A DNA stretch of 64,000 bases from Paenibacillus tengchongensis (GCF_008973665.1 NZ_WACP01000021.1:17084-81083); one strand, 5' to 3'; shown: positions 15,651-25,024, counted from the first letter of the stretch. The notes: a model not told the origin generated them from the letters alone. Numbers and translations are program-made.

Positions 15651-17861
15651 ATGCAAGTGAGGAAGAAGAGCGACAAACCGTCGGATGTACAAAAAAGCAA
15701 GACTAGCCGTACAGAAGAAACTACAACTCCAAGAGAAGGCAATGTCACGAAATCAGCCAAAGGCACCAAGAATACTTTAACAGGTCTGTTGCATGGCTCG
15801 GTACGTCAGGTAAAACGGGTCAATCCGGTGAAATCGGTTGGCGTCAAGTTGTTTCTGATTTTCTTGTCATCAATTGTAGTTGTTGTACTGCTGCTGGGGC
15901 TGTTATCTTACAACAAGGCAAAGGACACCATTAAGGATAATGTATCGGAAGCGAACCGGCAGACGATTATTCAGACGGCGGACAAGCTGGACATTACGCT
16001 TAAGCAATACGAGAATCTGGCCCTGCAGGTGTACTTTGACGCCCAGATGCAGACGAATATTTCCAGTCTGGAGATGGCTGTCTCCAGTTATGAGCAGTTT
16101 ACGGCGACCAGTGAAATCAGCAAGAAGCTGGTCAGCCAGACGACGACCGATTCCAATATTGTAGCTATTTCACTCATTCCGCTGGTGGAAACGCAGAACG
16201 TGATTACTAGCGGCAGTTCCACGCTTAGCATGGATGATATAAGAAGCAAGGATTGGTTCAAGACAGTGGTCGCTAACGCCCAGTCTTATGAGCCGTACTA
16301 TACATCGGAATCCAAGAACGCACAGAACTATTGGTTTTCGACGGCCGTGGAAGGTGACGGCGGCAAGAATGTGGCTATGATCAGAGTGCTCAAAGGTATG
16401 GGCGGCGGGCAGTCGTACGCCATCATGCTGGAGCTGAAGAACACCCTGCTGGAGGAGTCGTTCAAGAGTGTGTCTCTTGGTGAAGGCTCCCGCGTTCAGC
16501 TGGTGGACCCGCAAGGCATCGTGGTAGCCTCTTCGGTTCCGGAGGAGGATGGTATTGCTTCTGATCTGGCCTTCATCCGGGAGACCAAGCAGGACAACAA
16601 GAATGAGGAGAAGGACGGTATGCTGGCCGTATTCCATCCGATGGAACGGGCGGACTGGAAGCTGAGCGGCGTGGTGCCGACCGGTGTTCTGGTAGAGCCG
16701 GCAGAGCCTATTCTGACCACAACCTTCGTGGCTGCCGGAATCGCAGCCGTGCTGGCGCTGCTGGTAGGGCTCTGGATGGTGCAGATGATTGCCCGGCCGC
16801 TGGGCCGCCTGAAGAATCTGATGAATCAGGGGGCCGAAGGCGATCTAAGCGTGCGTACGGAATATGTGTCCCGCGATGAAATCGGCCAATTGTCCGCTTC
16901 GTTCAATACGATGATGGAGCGGATCACCGAGCTGGTGGCGCAGACCACGGATACGGCGCGCGAAGTGCTGGAAACGGCTGGCGAACTCGGCGATGCTTCG
17001 CGCAAGACCGCAATCTCCGCGAAGGAGATCGCCGCTGCCACGGAAGAAATCGCCGGCGGCGCCGGAAGTCTGGCGCAGGAGGCGGAGCGCGGCAATGAGC
17101 TGACCGAGCTGTTCGGCACGCAGATGCAGAGTGTTATCGCCGCCAACAGTGAGATGGATCAGGCGGCGCGCAGTGTGGGCGAAGCTTCGGGACAAGGCGC
17201 GCAGCGCCTGGAAGAGCTGCTGGAGCAGACAGGCAAGACCGGCGAGATGACTTCCGCGCTGGTGGACCGTGTCAACAATTTGAAGGAAACGGTATACTCT
17301 GTCATTAAAGTGCTGGATGTGATGAAGAACATTACACAGCAGACCAATATTCTGTCGCTCAACGCTACGATCGAGGCGGCCAGAGCGGGCGAAGCGGGAC
17401 GGGGCTTCATGGTGGTCGCCGGGGAAGTGCGGCAACTGGCTGACCAGTCCAAGCAGTCCATTGCCCTGGTAGCCGGCATCATCGACAAGATTGTATCCGA
17501 GATGGATGAGACGGTGGAGGTGCTGTCGCAGGTAGCGCCGCTCTTCAAGGAGCAGATGGGCGCGGTGAAGAGCACCAGCGATATTTTCCTCTCTGTCCAG
17601 AGCCAGATGGCCGACTTCATTACCAGTCTGGAGACGGTCACGGAAGCCATCGGCAGCCTGGGCCATTCGCAGGCCGTGCTGTCCGAGGCCATGAGCAATG
17701 TCAGTGCCGTAGCGGAGCAATCCTCCGCTACCTCCGAAGAAGTCGCTTCGCTTAGCAGCGAGCAGCAGAATGTCAGCGACCAGCTGGTTTCCCTGTCCGG
17801 CAAGCTGGAAAGCGCCTCGACTTCCCTGAAGAACAAGCTGTCCTTATTCACGATTGAATAA
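15651..17861 (+). CDS. Methyl-accepting chemotaxis protein
   Basis: A transmembrane chemoreceptor of about 736 residues. An unusually long basic cytoplasmic tail of about 65 residues precedes the first membrane helix (LFLIFLSSIVVVVLLLG). A Cache-like extracellular sensor follows, then a second helix (AAGIAAVLALLVGLW), a HAMP linker and the signalling domain with the conserved hairpin IEAARAGEAGRGFMVVAGEV. Ligand is unknown. Start ATG 15651 is preferred; an upstream TTG at 15594 would add 19 residues, and a GTG at 15657 also has reasonable spacing to AAAGGGAG. The gene stands alone between terminators, behind a sigma-D-like promoter, and precedes the mannan locus. Confidence 0.93.
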   Translation: MQVRKKSDKPSDVQKSKTSRTEETTTPREGNVTKSAKGTKNTLTGLLHGSVRQVKRVNPVKSVGVKLFLIFLSSIVVVVLLLGLLSYNKAKDTIKDNVSEANRQTIIQTADKLDITLKQYENLALQVYFDAQMQTNISSLEMAVSSYEQFTATSEISKKLVSQTTTDSNIVAISLIPLVETQNVITSGSSTLSMDDIRSKDWFKTVVANAQSYEPYYTSESKNAQNYWFSTAVEGDGGKNVAMIRVLKGMGGGQSYAIMLELKNTLLEESFKSVSLGEGSRVQLVDPQGIVVASSVPEEDGIASDLAFIRETKQDNKNEEKDGMLAVFHPMERADWKLSGVVPTGVLVEPAEPILTTTFVAAGIAAVLALLVGLWMVQMIARPLGRLKNLMNQGAEGDLSVRTEYVSRDEIGQLSASFNTMMERITELVAQTTDTAREVLETAGELGDASRKTAISAKEIAAATEEIAGGAGSLAQEAERGNELTELFGTQMQSVIAANSEMDQAARSVGEASGQGAQRLEELLEQTGKTGEMTSALVDRVNNLKETVYSVIKVLDVMKNITQQTNILSLNATIEAARAGEAGRGFMVVAGEVRQLADQSKQSIALVAGIIDKIVSEMDETVEVLSQVAPLFKEQMGAVKSTSDIFLSVQSQMADFITSLETVTEAIGSLGHSQAVLSEAMSNVSAVAEQSSATSEEVASLSSEQQNVSDQLVSLSGKLESASTSLKNKLSLFTIE

Positions 17862-17881
17862 CAGGAATCCTTCTGATTCGC

Positions 17882-17918
17882 AAGACCGCCTCTTTCCGCC
17901 GGAAAGAGGCGGTCTTTA
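17882..17918 (+). terminator. Terminator after the chemoreceptor gene
   Basis: A perfect 16-bp stem, AAGACCGCCTCTTTCC (17882-17897) with 17901-17916, has a 3-base loop and a TTT end. Confidence 0.85.
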
Positions 17919-17949
17919 GGTTAAAGACCGTTCTATCAGCCGATTTGTC

Positions 17950-17989
17950 TTGTACAACCGGGAACTAACAAGTATAATAATTTTGTTAG
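17950..17989 (+). promoter_or_regulatory. Promoter and overlapping operator of the sensor-kinase operon
   Basis: TTGTAC (17950-17955), a 17-base spacer and TATAAT (17973-17978) form a sigma-A promoter. An inverted repeat, CTAACAA (17965-17971) and TTGTTAG (17983-17989), straddles the -10 box, the position expected for a repressor. The TTGTTA/TAACAA half-site recurs before the other mannan operons. A second TATAAT lies at 18000-18005. Confidence 0.6.
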
Positions 17990-18049
17990 GCAATTTTGTT
18001 ATAATTGGCTGAAAAGTTAGCAAAACTGTTGTAAGGAGCAGGGCCGAAA

Positions 18050-19927
18050 ATGGAAGGGAAACGGAGACAACACTGGTGGTCCTACATCGGGGATATGAGC
18101 ATGGAACGCAAGCTGTTCCTCGTCTTCCTCGTTATTATAACACTGCCGCTTTCTTTTATCAGCGTGATCAGCTTCAAGAGCTATTCCCAGTCGATCCAGC
18201 ACAACACCGTCGCCTATTCGGAGAAGCTGATCGGCCAGATGATGGACGGCATTGACGATTACATTGAGGATATGAAACGGATTTCGTCGATGCCGGCTTT
18301 TGTAAACGATATCAAACAGAATCTGGTCCGCTCCAACCGCTACTATGAACAGAAGCAAAGCATGTCGGGTGAAGGCAGCGGGGCTCTGCTCGCCCCCGGC
18401 GACTTTGATCTGCTGCTCTCCATCCAACGGGGGATCGAGGGCAATATCTCGTTCATCAACAATATTAAGCGCGGTGCCAATTCGGTGTATATCTTCGACG
18501 CTTACGGCAACGGCTACTATTCCGCCAAGGACGGTGCAGTGCGGCTGGACCTGAAGCAAAGCTACGAGTTCTGGAGCGAGCAGTCCAAGCACTCCAGCGG
18601 AGAAGCGCTGCTGTTCGGCACCCAGGCTTACACCAGCAATCTGCAGAGCACGCGTTATGCGTTCACTGTGGTCCGGAGAATTGTGGACGGGCTCTGGAAC
18701 CCGATCGGACTGATCGCTGTGGAGGCCAATATCAGCATGCTGGAGAACCAGGTGGCCGAGCTGGATGCCGTCACCCACGGCAAGTCGCTGATTGTGGACG
18801 AGCACGGCAAGGTGATCTACGACAGCGGACAGAAGCTGCTAACTACGGATATCTCGAACACCATGCTGTACCGCAACAGTAAGGGGGCGGCCGGCAGCTT
18901 CTATGATACGGTATCGGGCAAGGAACGGCTCAACATTTATTCCAGCTCGGACAAAACAAACTGGAAGGTCATCATCTCGATTCCGGTGGACGAGCTGACC
19001 CGGGATGCCCTGGTTACACGCAATTTCACCTTTGCCGCCACACTGATTGTCATTGTGCTGGCGCTGATGATTTCGCTGATTTTGTCCTTTGCCCTGACCA
19101 AGCCACTGAGGGGGATGATCCAGCTCATGAAGAAGGTGCAGGGCGGCGATCTGGACGTAACCTTCCGCGTCAGGCGGCGGGATGAGATCGGCCTGCTGGG
19201 GCATCAATTCAACCGGATGCTGGCCCGGATCAAGGAGCTGATCCAGGATATTTACCGGATCGGGGAGCAGAAGAAGGAAGCGGAGCTTCAGGCGCTGCAG
19301 AGCCAGATTAATCCCCATTTCATCTACAACACGCTGGAATCGATCCGGATGACGGCCGAGCTCAACGACGATGTGGAAGCTGCCGATATGATCTCCATCC
19401 TGGGCAAGCTGCTCCGGTACAGCACCGGGGATTTGAGCGGCGTTACCACGCTGAAGCAGGAACTGCTGTATGTAAGCAACTACGTGGAGCTGCTGAACTG
19501 CCGGTACCCCGGCCGCTTTATCCTTGAGCTTTCGGTACCTGCCGAGCTGGAGCATTATTCGCTGATCAAGCTGGTGTTTCAGCCGATTATCGAGAATGCC
19601 GCATATCATGGGCTGGATGACAGCAAGCCGCATATGCACTTAAGCATTACTTGCGAAAGGACGGCGCAGAAGCTGCTGTTCCATATCCGCGATGACGGCA
19701 CCGGCATGGACCGGGCGACGCTGGAGCGGCTGAACGACAGCCTGAGACGGGGGGAGCCCCCGCGCAGGAGTATCGGCGGAGGTATTGGTATGAAGAATGT
19801 GCATCAGCGGGTGCTGCTCCATTACGGGGCAGCGTACGGCATTGAGGTGTTCAGCATACCGGGAGCCGGCACCGATGTAGTCTTGTCACTGCCCCTGCCG
19901 GAGCGCGAGCGCATGATTCCGAACTGA
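18050..19927 (+). CDS. YesM-type sensor histidine kinase
   Basis: A 625-residue membrane kinase with a first helix at about 21-42, a large extracellular sensor (Cache-like), a second helix at about 326-349 and a HAMP region. The histidine kinase domain carries His423 in QSQINPHFIYNTLE, the N-box FQPIIENAAYHG and the ATP-binding DDGTGMD and GGIGMKNVHQR motifs. It is of the class that partners YesN-type AraC response regulators. No regulator gene adjoins it; the nearest candidate is at 27486. It is followed 19 bases later by a solute-binding lipoprotein. Start ATG 18050 has AAGGAGC upstream. Confidence 0.93.
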   Translation: MEGKRRQHWWSYIGDMSMERKLFLVFLVIITLPLSFISVISFKSYSQSIQHNTVAYSEKLIGQMMDGIDDYIEDMKRISSMPAFVNDIKQNLVRSNRYYEQKQSMSGEGSGALLAPGDFDLLLSIQRGIEGNISFINNIKRGANSVYIFDAYGNGYYSAKDGAVRLDLKQSYEFWSEQSKHSSGEALLFGTQAYTSNLQSTRYAFTVVRRIVDGLWNPIGLIAVEANISMLENQVAELDAVTHGKSLIVDEHGKVIYDSGQKLLTTDISNTMLYRNSKGAAGSFYDTVSGKERLNIYSSSDKTNWKVIISIPVDELTRDALVTRNFTFAATLIVIVLALMISLILSFALTKPLRGMIQLMKKVQGGDLDVTFRVRRRDEIGLLGHQFNRMLARIKELIQDIYRIGEQKKEAELQALQSQINPHFIYNTLESIRMTAELNDDVEAADMISILGKLLRYSTGDLSGVTTLKQELLYVSNYVELLNCRYPGRFILELSVPAELEHYSLIKLVFQPIIENAAYHGLDDSKPHMHLSITCERTAQKLLFHIRDDGTGMDRATLERLNDSLRRGEPPRRSIGGGIGMKNVHQRVLLHYGAAYGIEVFSIPGAGTDVVLSLPLPERERMIPN

Positions 19928-19946
19928 ATATGAAAGGAGCATCCGC

Positions 19947-21254
19947 ATGAAAGGCGCGAGCAAGTACGTATGTCCGTCTTTGGCGCTGATACTGCTCTTG
20001 CTGGCAGCAGGCTGCAAAGGCTCGGCCGGCGGCGGGCAGGAGCCCGCAGCAACAATGCCGGGTAAGCAATCAGAGCTTTCCGGTACAATCGTTATGCTGA
20101 CCAACCGGGTCGATCTGGTGGAGAACGGCACGCTGGAGGCCTACGCGGAGCAGTTCAATCAGAAGTACCCCGAAGCGCATGTGGAATTTGAGGGCCTGCC
20201 CAATTATGCATCGGATATTCTGGTGCGCTTATCGACCAGGGATGCCGGCGATGTGCTGCTGCTGCCGGTCAATTTGCCGGCGAAGGAGCTGGGGTTGTTC
20301 TTTGAACCGCTGGATGAAGAGATGTCCAGGGAGGAGCGCTTCGCCACTTTTTCCACGTATGAAGGTAAACGGTACGGATTGTCCACGGGGACGGCGACCA
20401 GCGGGATTGTTTACAATAAACGGGCCTTTGCCCAAGCAGGCATTACAGAAGTGCCGCAGACGCTGGATGCCTTCTATGCAGCCTGTGCTAAGCTTAAGAA
20501 AGCGGGAATTATCCCGCTGTATATGAATTACGGGGCGGTCTGGCCGCTGCGTGAATTTGGGCTTAGCCTGGTCAGTTATATGACTGGTGATCCTGAATAC
20601 TCCAACAACATGGTGAATGTGGACGAGCCCTGGCAGCCCGGAAATGAGTGGGGGCAGGCGCTGAACATTGCCCGGACGCTCATCAATAAGGGCTATGCGG
20701 AGGATCAGCTGTTCTCGAACAACTGGGAAATTTCCAAGACGAAGCTGGCTACGGGCGAAGCCGGAATGTATCTGCTCGGGAACTGGACCATCCGCCAGGT
20801 AATCGAGGCGGGGGCAAGGCCGGAGGATATCGGATTCTTTCCGTTCCCTTACGACAACGGCAGCTCCCATTATGCTCCCCTGAATTCGGACTGGTTCATC
20901 GGCGTTAGCAAGTTCAGCGGCAACAAGGAGCTGGCCAAGGCCTGGATCGAGTTCTTTGTCAAGGAAACGGATTACACGCAGGAGTGGGGATTCCTTCCGG
21001 CGAACGGGTCCCAGGAGCCGGCGCTGCCGCAGTACCGGGAGTTCCTCTCCTATCAGCCACGGCTGGTAGAGGCTACGGTGCAAAGCGACGCTTTTATCGA
21101 CATGGCCAACCGGGCCAAGCTGTCGTTCTGGTCGGGGGATTATATGCAGGAGCTGATTGCGGCACCGGATCTGGGGCAGTCCTTCGCTGAGCTGAACAGC
21201 CGGTGGAAGGAGGCTCGGTCAGGGCAGGAGGCGTCTCCGGCACCGGTACCTTAA
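19947..21254 (+). CDS. Orphan extracellular solute-binding lipoprotein
   Basis: A 435-residue lipoprotein with lipobox LLAAGC (Cys23), of the family-1 sugar-binding type. It is a clear paralog of the binding protein at 28605: both have a VDLVENG/TDIVDTV-like opening, a GDVLLLP segment, FFEPL, and a C-terminal aromatic-rich domain. No permease genes accompany it. Its position between a YesM-type kinase and a LacI regulator suggests that it presents ligand to the kinase rather than to a transporter; this is inference. Start ATG 19947 has AAAGGAGC upstream. Confidence 0.9.
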   Translation: MKGASKYVCPSLALILLLLAAGCKGSAGGGQEPAATMPGKQSELSGTIVMLTNRVDLVENGTLEAYAEQFNQKYPEAHVEFEGLPNYASDILVRLSTRDAGDVLLLPVNLPAKELGLFFEPLDEEMSREERFATFSTYEGKRYGLSTGTATSGIVYNKRAFAQAGITEVPQTLDAFYAACAKLKKAGIIPLYMNYGAVWPLREFGLSLVSYMTGDPEYSNNMVNVDEPWQPGNEWGQALNIARTLINKGYAEDQLFSNNWEISKTKLATGEAGMYLLGNWTIRQVIEAGARPEDIGFFPFPYDNGSSHYAPLNSDWFIGVSKFSGNKELAKAWIEFFVKETDYTQEWGFLPANGSQEPALPQYREFLSYQPRLVEATVQSDAFIDMANRAKLSFWSGDYMQELIAAPDLGQSFAELNSRWKEARSGQEASPAPVP

Positions 21255-21296
21255 TGATATGCAGCATTACATAATGAATCTCAAGGAGGCATGTTT

Positions 21297-22361
21297 ATGG
21301 CTAAGAAAGTGACTATGCAAAAAATCGCCGACCATCTCGGTGTCTCCAAATTCGTCGTCTCCAAAGCGTTGTCCGGCAAGGGCGGGGTCAATGAGACGAC
21401 CCGGGAGCGGGTCATCCAGGCTGCCTCGCAGCTTGGCTATTTCACCCAGAAGAACGCTTATGTGCAGAACATCAAACGCACCGTCCCGCCGGGCGCCGAT
21501 TACCGCAACAAGCAATCCGTATTGGTGCTTATGCCGAATATCCGCTCGCAGACCCAGGATTCGCTCTACTGGGGGAAGATCGTCGACGGCATTGCCCTGG
21601 CGCTTGACCAGGAAGGGCTTGGCATGGTAATCGTCTCGGAGCACCGGGCTGATAACTTCGTCAATATTCTCAATCCAAGCGGCCTCCTGGGCCTGATCGG
21701 AGTCGGGGTGATCTCCACCTCTCTGCTGCTGGAGGTCCACCGGATTGGCCTGCCGATGGTGCTGATTGACTACGAGGATCCGCTGATTCCAAGCGATACG
21801 GTCTTTGCCAACAATACCGACTCTATGTTCCGGCTGACCAATCATCTAATGGGCAACGGACACAATCAGCTGCATTTTGTCGGAAACATCCGCTATGCCC
21901 GCAGCTTCCGGGACCGCTGGCTCGGCTTCCGCAGTGCGCTGGAAGAGAGTGAGCTGAAGACTCAGCCCGGCAATGACGAGCTGCTGATGCAGGATGGCAT
22001 GGAGGATGGCACCTTCCGCGATGCCTTCAGAAGCTGGGTAGTGAAACGCCGGAAAGCAAAGACGCTGCCGACCGCGATGGTCTGTGCCAATGACAACATC
22101 GCTCTGGAAGTCAGTGAGGTGCTGACGGAAGAAGGGGTGAAGGTCCCGGAGGATGTCTCGGTCACGGGATTCGACAATATCGAGCTGGCCGTCAGAGGCG
22201 TTCCGCCGCTGACGACGATTCATGTGCCGAAGGAAGCGATGGGCCGGGCAGCGGTGGAGAAGCTGCTGGGCCGGATCCAGCATCCGTCCGAGCCGCTGGA
22301 GAAGATTCTGATTGCGGCAGACATTGTGCACCGTGATTCGGTGGCTGTGCCGCGGGGCTGA
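21297..22361 (+). CDS. LacI-family transcriptional regulator
   Basis: A 354-residue repressor-type protein with the N-terminal helix-turn-helix TMQKIADHLGVSKFVVSKAL, a linker, and a periplasmic-binding-protein-like effector domain ending GFDNIELAVRGVPPLTTI and KLLGRIQHP. The effector is probably a sugar; the locus points to a mannose/glucose disaccharide. The ATG at 21297 is preferred because AAGGAGG ends seven bases upstream; an ATG at 21291 is too close. It is the last gene of the kinase/binding-protein unit and could act on the TTGTTA-type inverted repeats found in the locus. Confidence 0.92.
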   Translation: MAKKVTMQKIADHLGVSKFVVSKALSGKGGVNETTRERVIQAASQLGYFTQKNAYVQNIKRTVPPGADYRNKQSVLVLMPNIRSQTQDSLYWGKIVDGIALALDQEGLGMVIVSEHRADNFVNILNPSGLLGLIGVGVISTSLLLEVHRIGLPMVLIDYEDPLIPSDTVFANNTDSMFRLTNHLMGNGHNQLHFVGNIRYARSFRDRWLGFRSALEESELKTQPGNDELLMQDGMEDGTFRDAFRSWVVKRRKAKTLPTAMVCANDNIALEVSEVLTEEGVKVPEDVSVTGFDNIELAVRGVPPLTTIHVPKEAMGRAAVEKLLGRIQHPSEPLEKILIAADIVHRDSVAVPRG

Positions 22362-22446
22362 CGCGTCTTCCAATGCGGCTTATACTCTTCGCGGGTTTCT
22401 TTAAGGATATAGCGTTAAATTAGTATAAGTAAGACAACATAGCTCA

Positions 22447-22480
22447 AAGGGCCGCTAGTAAGGGAGCGGTTCTTTTTTTG
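22447..22480 (+). terminator. Terminator after the LacI gene
   Basis: GGGCCGCT and AGCGGTTC pair around AGTAAGGG and are followed by seven T residues. Confidence 0.8.
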
Positions 22481-22582
22481 CTGCGGGTTGGGTGAGTTTA
22501 GTTTTATTCAACCTGCACCTGGCCTTTAAAAACAGCCGCATTATATAATTATCCGATCACAATCAGATTGGAGCAGGACGCA

Positions 22583-23437
22583 ATGACTTGTGCAAGGGGA
22601 ATTCCTGATATCGTGAACTCACTTCGGGAGAACGGAATCATTGATTACAACACGAAGATTCATAATACAATGAGTGGTTCGACGGAAGGTTATGTTCATA
22701 TTCTTACTGTAGATGGCGTACCGCAGTATGTACTCAAGACTGATGACGAGCTTAGTATTTCACTCGCATCTCAATTACTTCAAGCCTATTCCAGGAGTCC
22801 GTTACTGGCTAAGTTAATATATACTGACCCTGCAAAGGCCTTCTTGGTGTATTCGTATTTAGCGGGAACGACCCACTATAATCGGGGACCGAAAAGAGAG
22901 TGGATGGCACTTATCGTTAAGCATTTGCTTAATCATTACAGTAGCACTCCTCAAACAGAAGGCTGGGGGAGATTGGAGTATCTGCATCCTTCCTGGCGTG
23001 AATTCAACGAACGGAGCTTGGAAGCCGCCAGGGATTATGCCGGAAGTGTTCTGCCCACTGAAGATTATCATAAAGTAGAAGCTTTGATTGAAGAGGTTTC
23101 CAAGGTGGATGACAAGTATTTGCTGCACGGAGATACGGGTGTCCATAATTTTGTGTTTAACGATAACGGATTGGCGGGTGTAATTGATCCATCACCGATG
23201 GCGGGTCCGGTTATTTATGATTTTACTTATGCTTTTTGCTCGTCCCCGGATAATTTGGACCTGGAAACATTAATGGCTGCCTACAAATGGCTCGATCATG
23301 CACCGCTGGAACCATCCAGGCTCATCAAGGAAGTCGTCTTTCAGCTTTACTGCCGCATCGGTATCTGCGTGAGAGTTCATCCACATGATTTGGAAGATTA
23401 CTTAGAAGCGTGGAGGTACTGGAGGCTACTGCTTTAA
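22583..23437 (+). CDS. Aminoglycoside phosphotransferase-like kinase (APH family)
   Basis: A 284-residue protein with the kinase-like APH fold. LLHGDTGVHNFVF is the catalytic loop and GVIDPSPMAGPVIYDFTYAF the metal-binding segment. The substrate cannot be read from sequence; relatives phosphorylate antibiotics, choline or sugars. Base composition is lower in GC than the flanking sugar genes, and the gene has no clear link to the mannan pathway. The ATG at 22583 follows GGAG by nine bases; a TTG at 22568 overlaps that site. It is separated from the LacI gene by a terminator. Confidence 0.8.
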   Translation: MTCARGIPDIVNSLRENGIIDYNTKIHNTMSGSTEGYVHILTVDGVPQYVLKTDDELSISLASQLLQAYSRSPLLAKLIYTDPAKAFLVYSYLAGTTHYNRGPKREWMALIVKHLLNHYSSTPQTEGWGRLEYLHPSWREFNERSLEAARDYAGSVLPTEDYHKVEALIEEVSKVDDKYLLHGDTGVHNFVFNDNGLAGVIDPSPMAGPVIYDFTYAFCSSPDNLDLETLMAAYKWLDHAPLEPSRLIKEVVFQLYCRIGICVRVHPHDLEDYLEAWRYWRLLL

Positions 23438-23478
23438 TAAAATGGGGCCTCTTCGCCGGGTACTTACATCCCGCTGCT

Positions 23479-23645
23479 AACGGACCCGGATGCGCTTATT
23501 CTTCATTGTCCCAAGGTTGGTGTGTGTAACGGACTCCAGGGACGTTATTATGGATTGGTAAGTATACATCTGCTGATACAGCAGCAATAAGCGCATCTCA
23601 GTCCGTTCTGGGATGTCCGGCGAAATAACGTCTTTACGGTCCGAT
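23479..23645. repeat. Four-unit block of the AACGGAC repeat family
   Basis: Four related 22-base units occur in a gene-free gap (23438-23854): two in plus orientation (23479-23500 and 23528-23549, each AACGGAC...TTATT) and two inverted (23586-23607 and 23624-23645, each AATAA...GTCCG). Units 1 and 3 share ATGCGCTTATT in inverse orientation; units 2 and 4 share GACGTTATT. The possible pairings therefore interleave. The same family occurs near 860-931. Confidence 0.75.
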
Positions 23646-23716
23646 AGTTTGCTGAAGTTCTGCCTATGTGGCCTTGCAGCTCGCCGGTAACGTACGCTAA
23701 ACATAAATCTCTATAG

Positions 23717-23773
23717 AAAAGGTGACCTCCCATTGCGGCTCTCTGCTCGAGAGCCTTTTGAAAGGTCACCTTT
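23717..23773 (-). terminator. Terminator of the mannan hydrolase operon
   Basis: AAAGGTGACCT (from 23718) and AGGTCACCTTT (23763-23773) pair perfectly and enclose a second hairpin, GGCTCTC/GAGAGCC. On the minus strand the stem ends in TTTTC. It lies about 80 bases beyond the GH130_1 stop. Confidence 0.65.
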
Positions 23774-23854
23774 GCGGTTTATGGCGAGGAATGTCCAAGG
23801 CACTTCCGCCTTAACAGGCTGTGGACGTGTTCAAGAGCTTCAAGCAAGCAATTC

Positions 23855-25024
23855 TTACAGCGCAAGGTTCCGCTCAATCAGTTCAATCCGCTGCTGCACG
23901 CTGGCATAAGAACGGAGCAGGTCTTCCGGTGTATTCATCACGTAGTCCAGCATCTGGTCGACGGTGGTGGTGGCTACATGGATTCGTGTGTCAGAGGATG
24001 CGTAATAAATATAGATTTCGCCGTTATCCCGGGCGATAGCGCCGTTGCAGAAGACGACATTCGAGACGTCGCCGACGCGTTCCTCGCCGTCCGGAGCGAT
24101 GAAATGGCCGCCCGGTGCGTGAGTAACCTTGTTCGGTTCCGCCAGATCGGAGAGGAACGCATACAGGACGTAACGCAGGCCCGCAGCGGTATTGCGTACA
24201 CCGTGGGCGATATGCAGCCAGCCCTGCGGCGTCTTGATCGGCGCCGGCCCCTGCCCGTTCTTCACTTCTTTGATAGTGTGGTAGTACCGCTGGTCCATAA
24301 TGGTCTCGCTGGCGACCACCGCATTCTCCATCGAATCGGAGAGGCCCCAGCCGATGCCGCCGCCGGAGCCGGCGTCAATGAAGCCGTCCTGCGGACGGGT
24401 GTAGAAGGCGTATTTGCCATCCACAAATTCCGGATGCAGCACCACGTTGCGCTGCTGGGCGGAGCCGGTCTGCAGATCAGCCAGGCGCTCCCAGGTCTTC
24501 AGGTCCTTGGTGCGGGCGATACCGCACTGGGCCACGGCACTGGAAAGATCGCCATGCGGGGCGTCCGGGTCCTTGCGCTCGGTGCAGAAGAGCCCGTAGA
24601 TCCAGCCGTCCTCATGCTTGGTGAGGCGCATGTCGTAGACATTGATGTCCGGATCGTCTGTCTCCGGCATCACTACAGGACGATCCCAGAACCGGAAGCC
24701 GTCCACGCCGCTGTCGCTCTCGGCGACGGCAAAGAAGGATTTGCGGTCATTGCCTTCGACGCGGGCGACAAGATAGAACTTGCCGTCCAGCTCAATGGCA
24801 CCCGGGTTGAATACGCCGTTCACACCGATGCGCTCGGCGAAGAAGGGGTTGGTCTCAGGGTTGAAATCGTACCGCCAGACAAGCGGGGCATGCTCGGCAG
24901 TAAGCAGCGGATATTTATAGCGGTCATAGGTGCCGTTGCCGTAAGGCTGCTTCTCATTCTTGCGGGCAATCAGGGTTTCGTAGCGCTCGGTCAGCTGAGC
25001 TTTGCGTTCTTCAAAAATACTCAT
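23855..25024 (-). CDS. 4-O-beta-D-mannosyl-D-glucose phosphorylase (GH130_1)
   Basis: A 389-residue cytoplasmic phosphorylase that splits mannosyl-beta-1,4-glucose with phosphate into alpha-mannose 1-phosphate and glucose. It aligns along its length with the Bacteroides fragilis enzyme as I remember it: NETNPFxxERIG-type start (NPETNPFFAERIGVNG), VARVEGNDRKSFFAVAES, the catalytic Asp131 in NVYDMRL, NVVLHPEFVDGKYAFYTRP, and GRxxDVSN-like GDVSNVVFCNGAIA. Its ATG overlaps the stop of the epimerase gene (ATGA), so the two are translated together, and it ends the GH113-epimerase-phosphorylase operon. The specificity call is strong for the subfamily but untested here. Confidence 0.93.
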   Translation of the reverse strand: MSIFEERKAQLTERYETLIARKNEKQPYGNGTYDRYKYPLLTAEHAPLVWRYDFNPETNPFFAERIGVNGVFNPGAIELDGKFYLVARVEGNDRKSFFAVAESDSGVDGFRFWDRPVVMPETDDPDINVYDMRLTKHEDGWIYGLFCTERKDPDAPHGDLSSAVAQCGIARTKDLKTWERLADLQTGSAQQRNVVLHPEFVDGKYAFYTRPQDGFIDAGSGGGIGWGLSDSMENAVVASETIMDQRYYHTIKEVKNGQGPAPIKTPQGWLHIAHGVRNTAAGLRYVLYAFLSDLAEPNKVTHAPGGHFIAPDGEERVGDVSNVVFCNGAIARDNGEIYIYYASSDTRIHVATTTVDQMLDYVMNTPEDLLRSYASVQQRIELIERNLAL

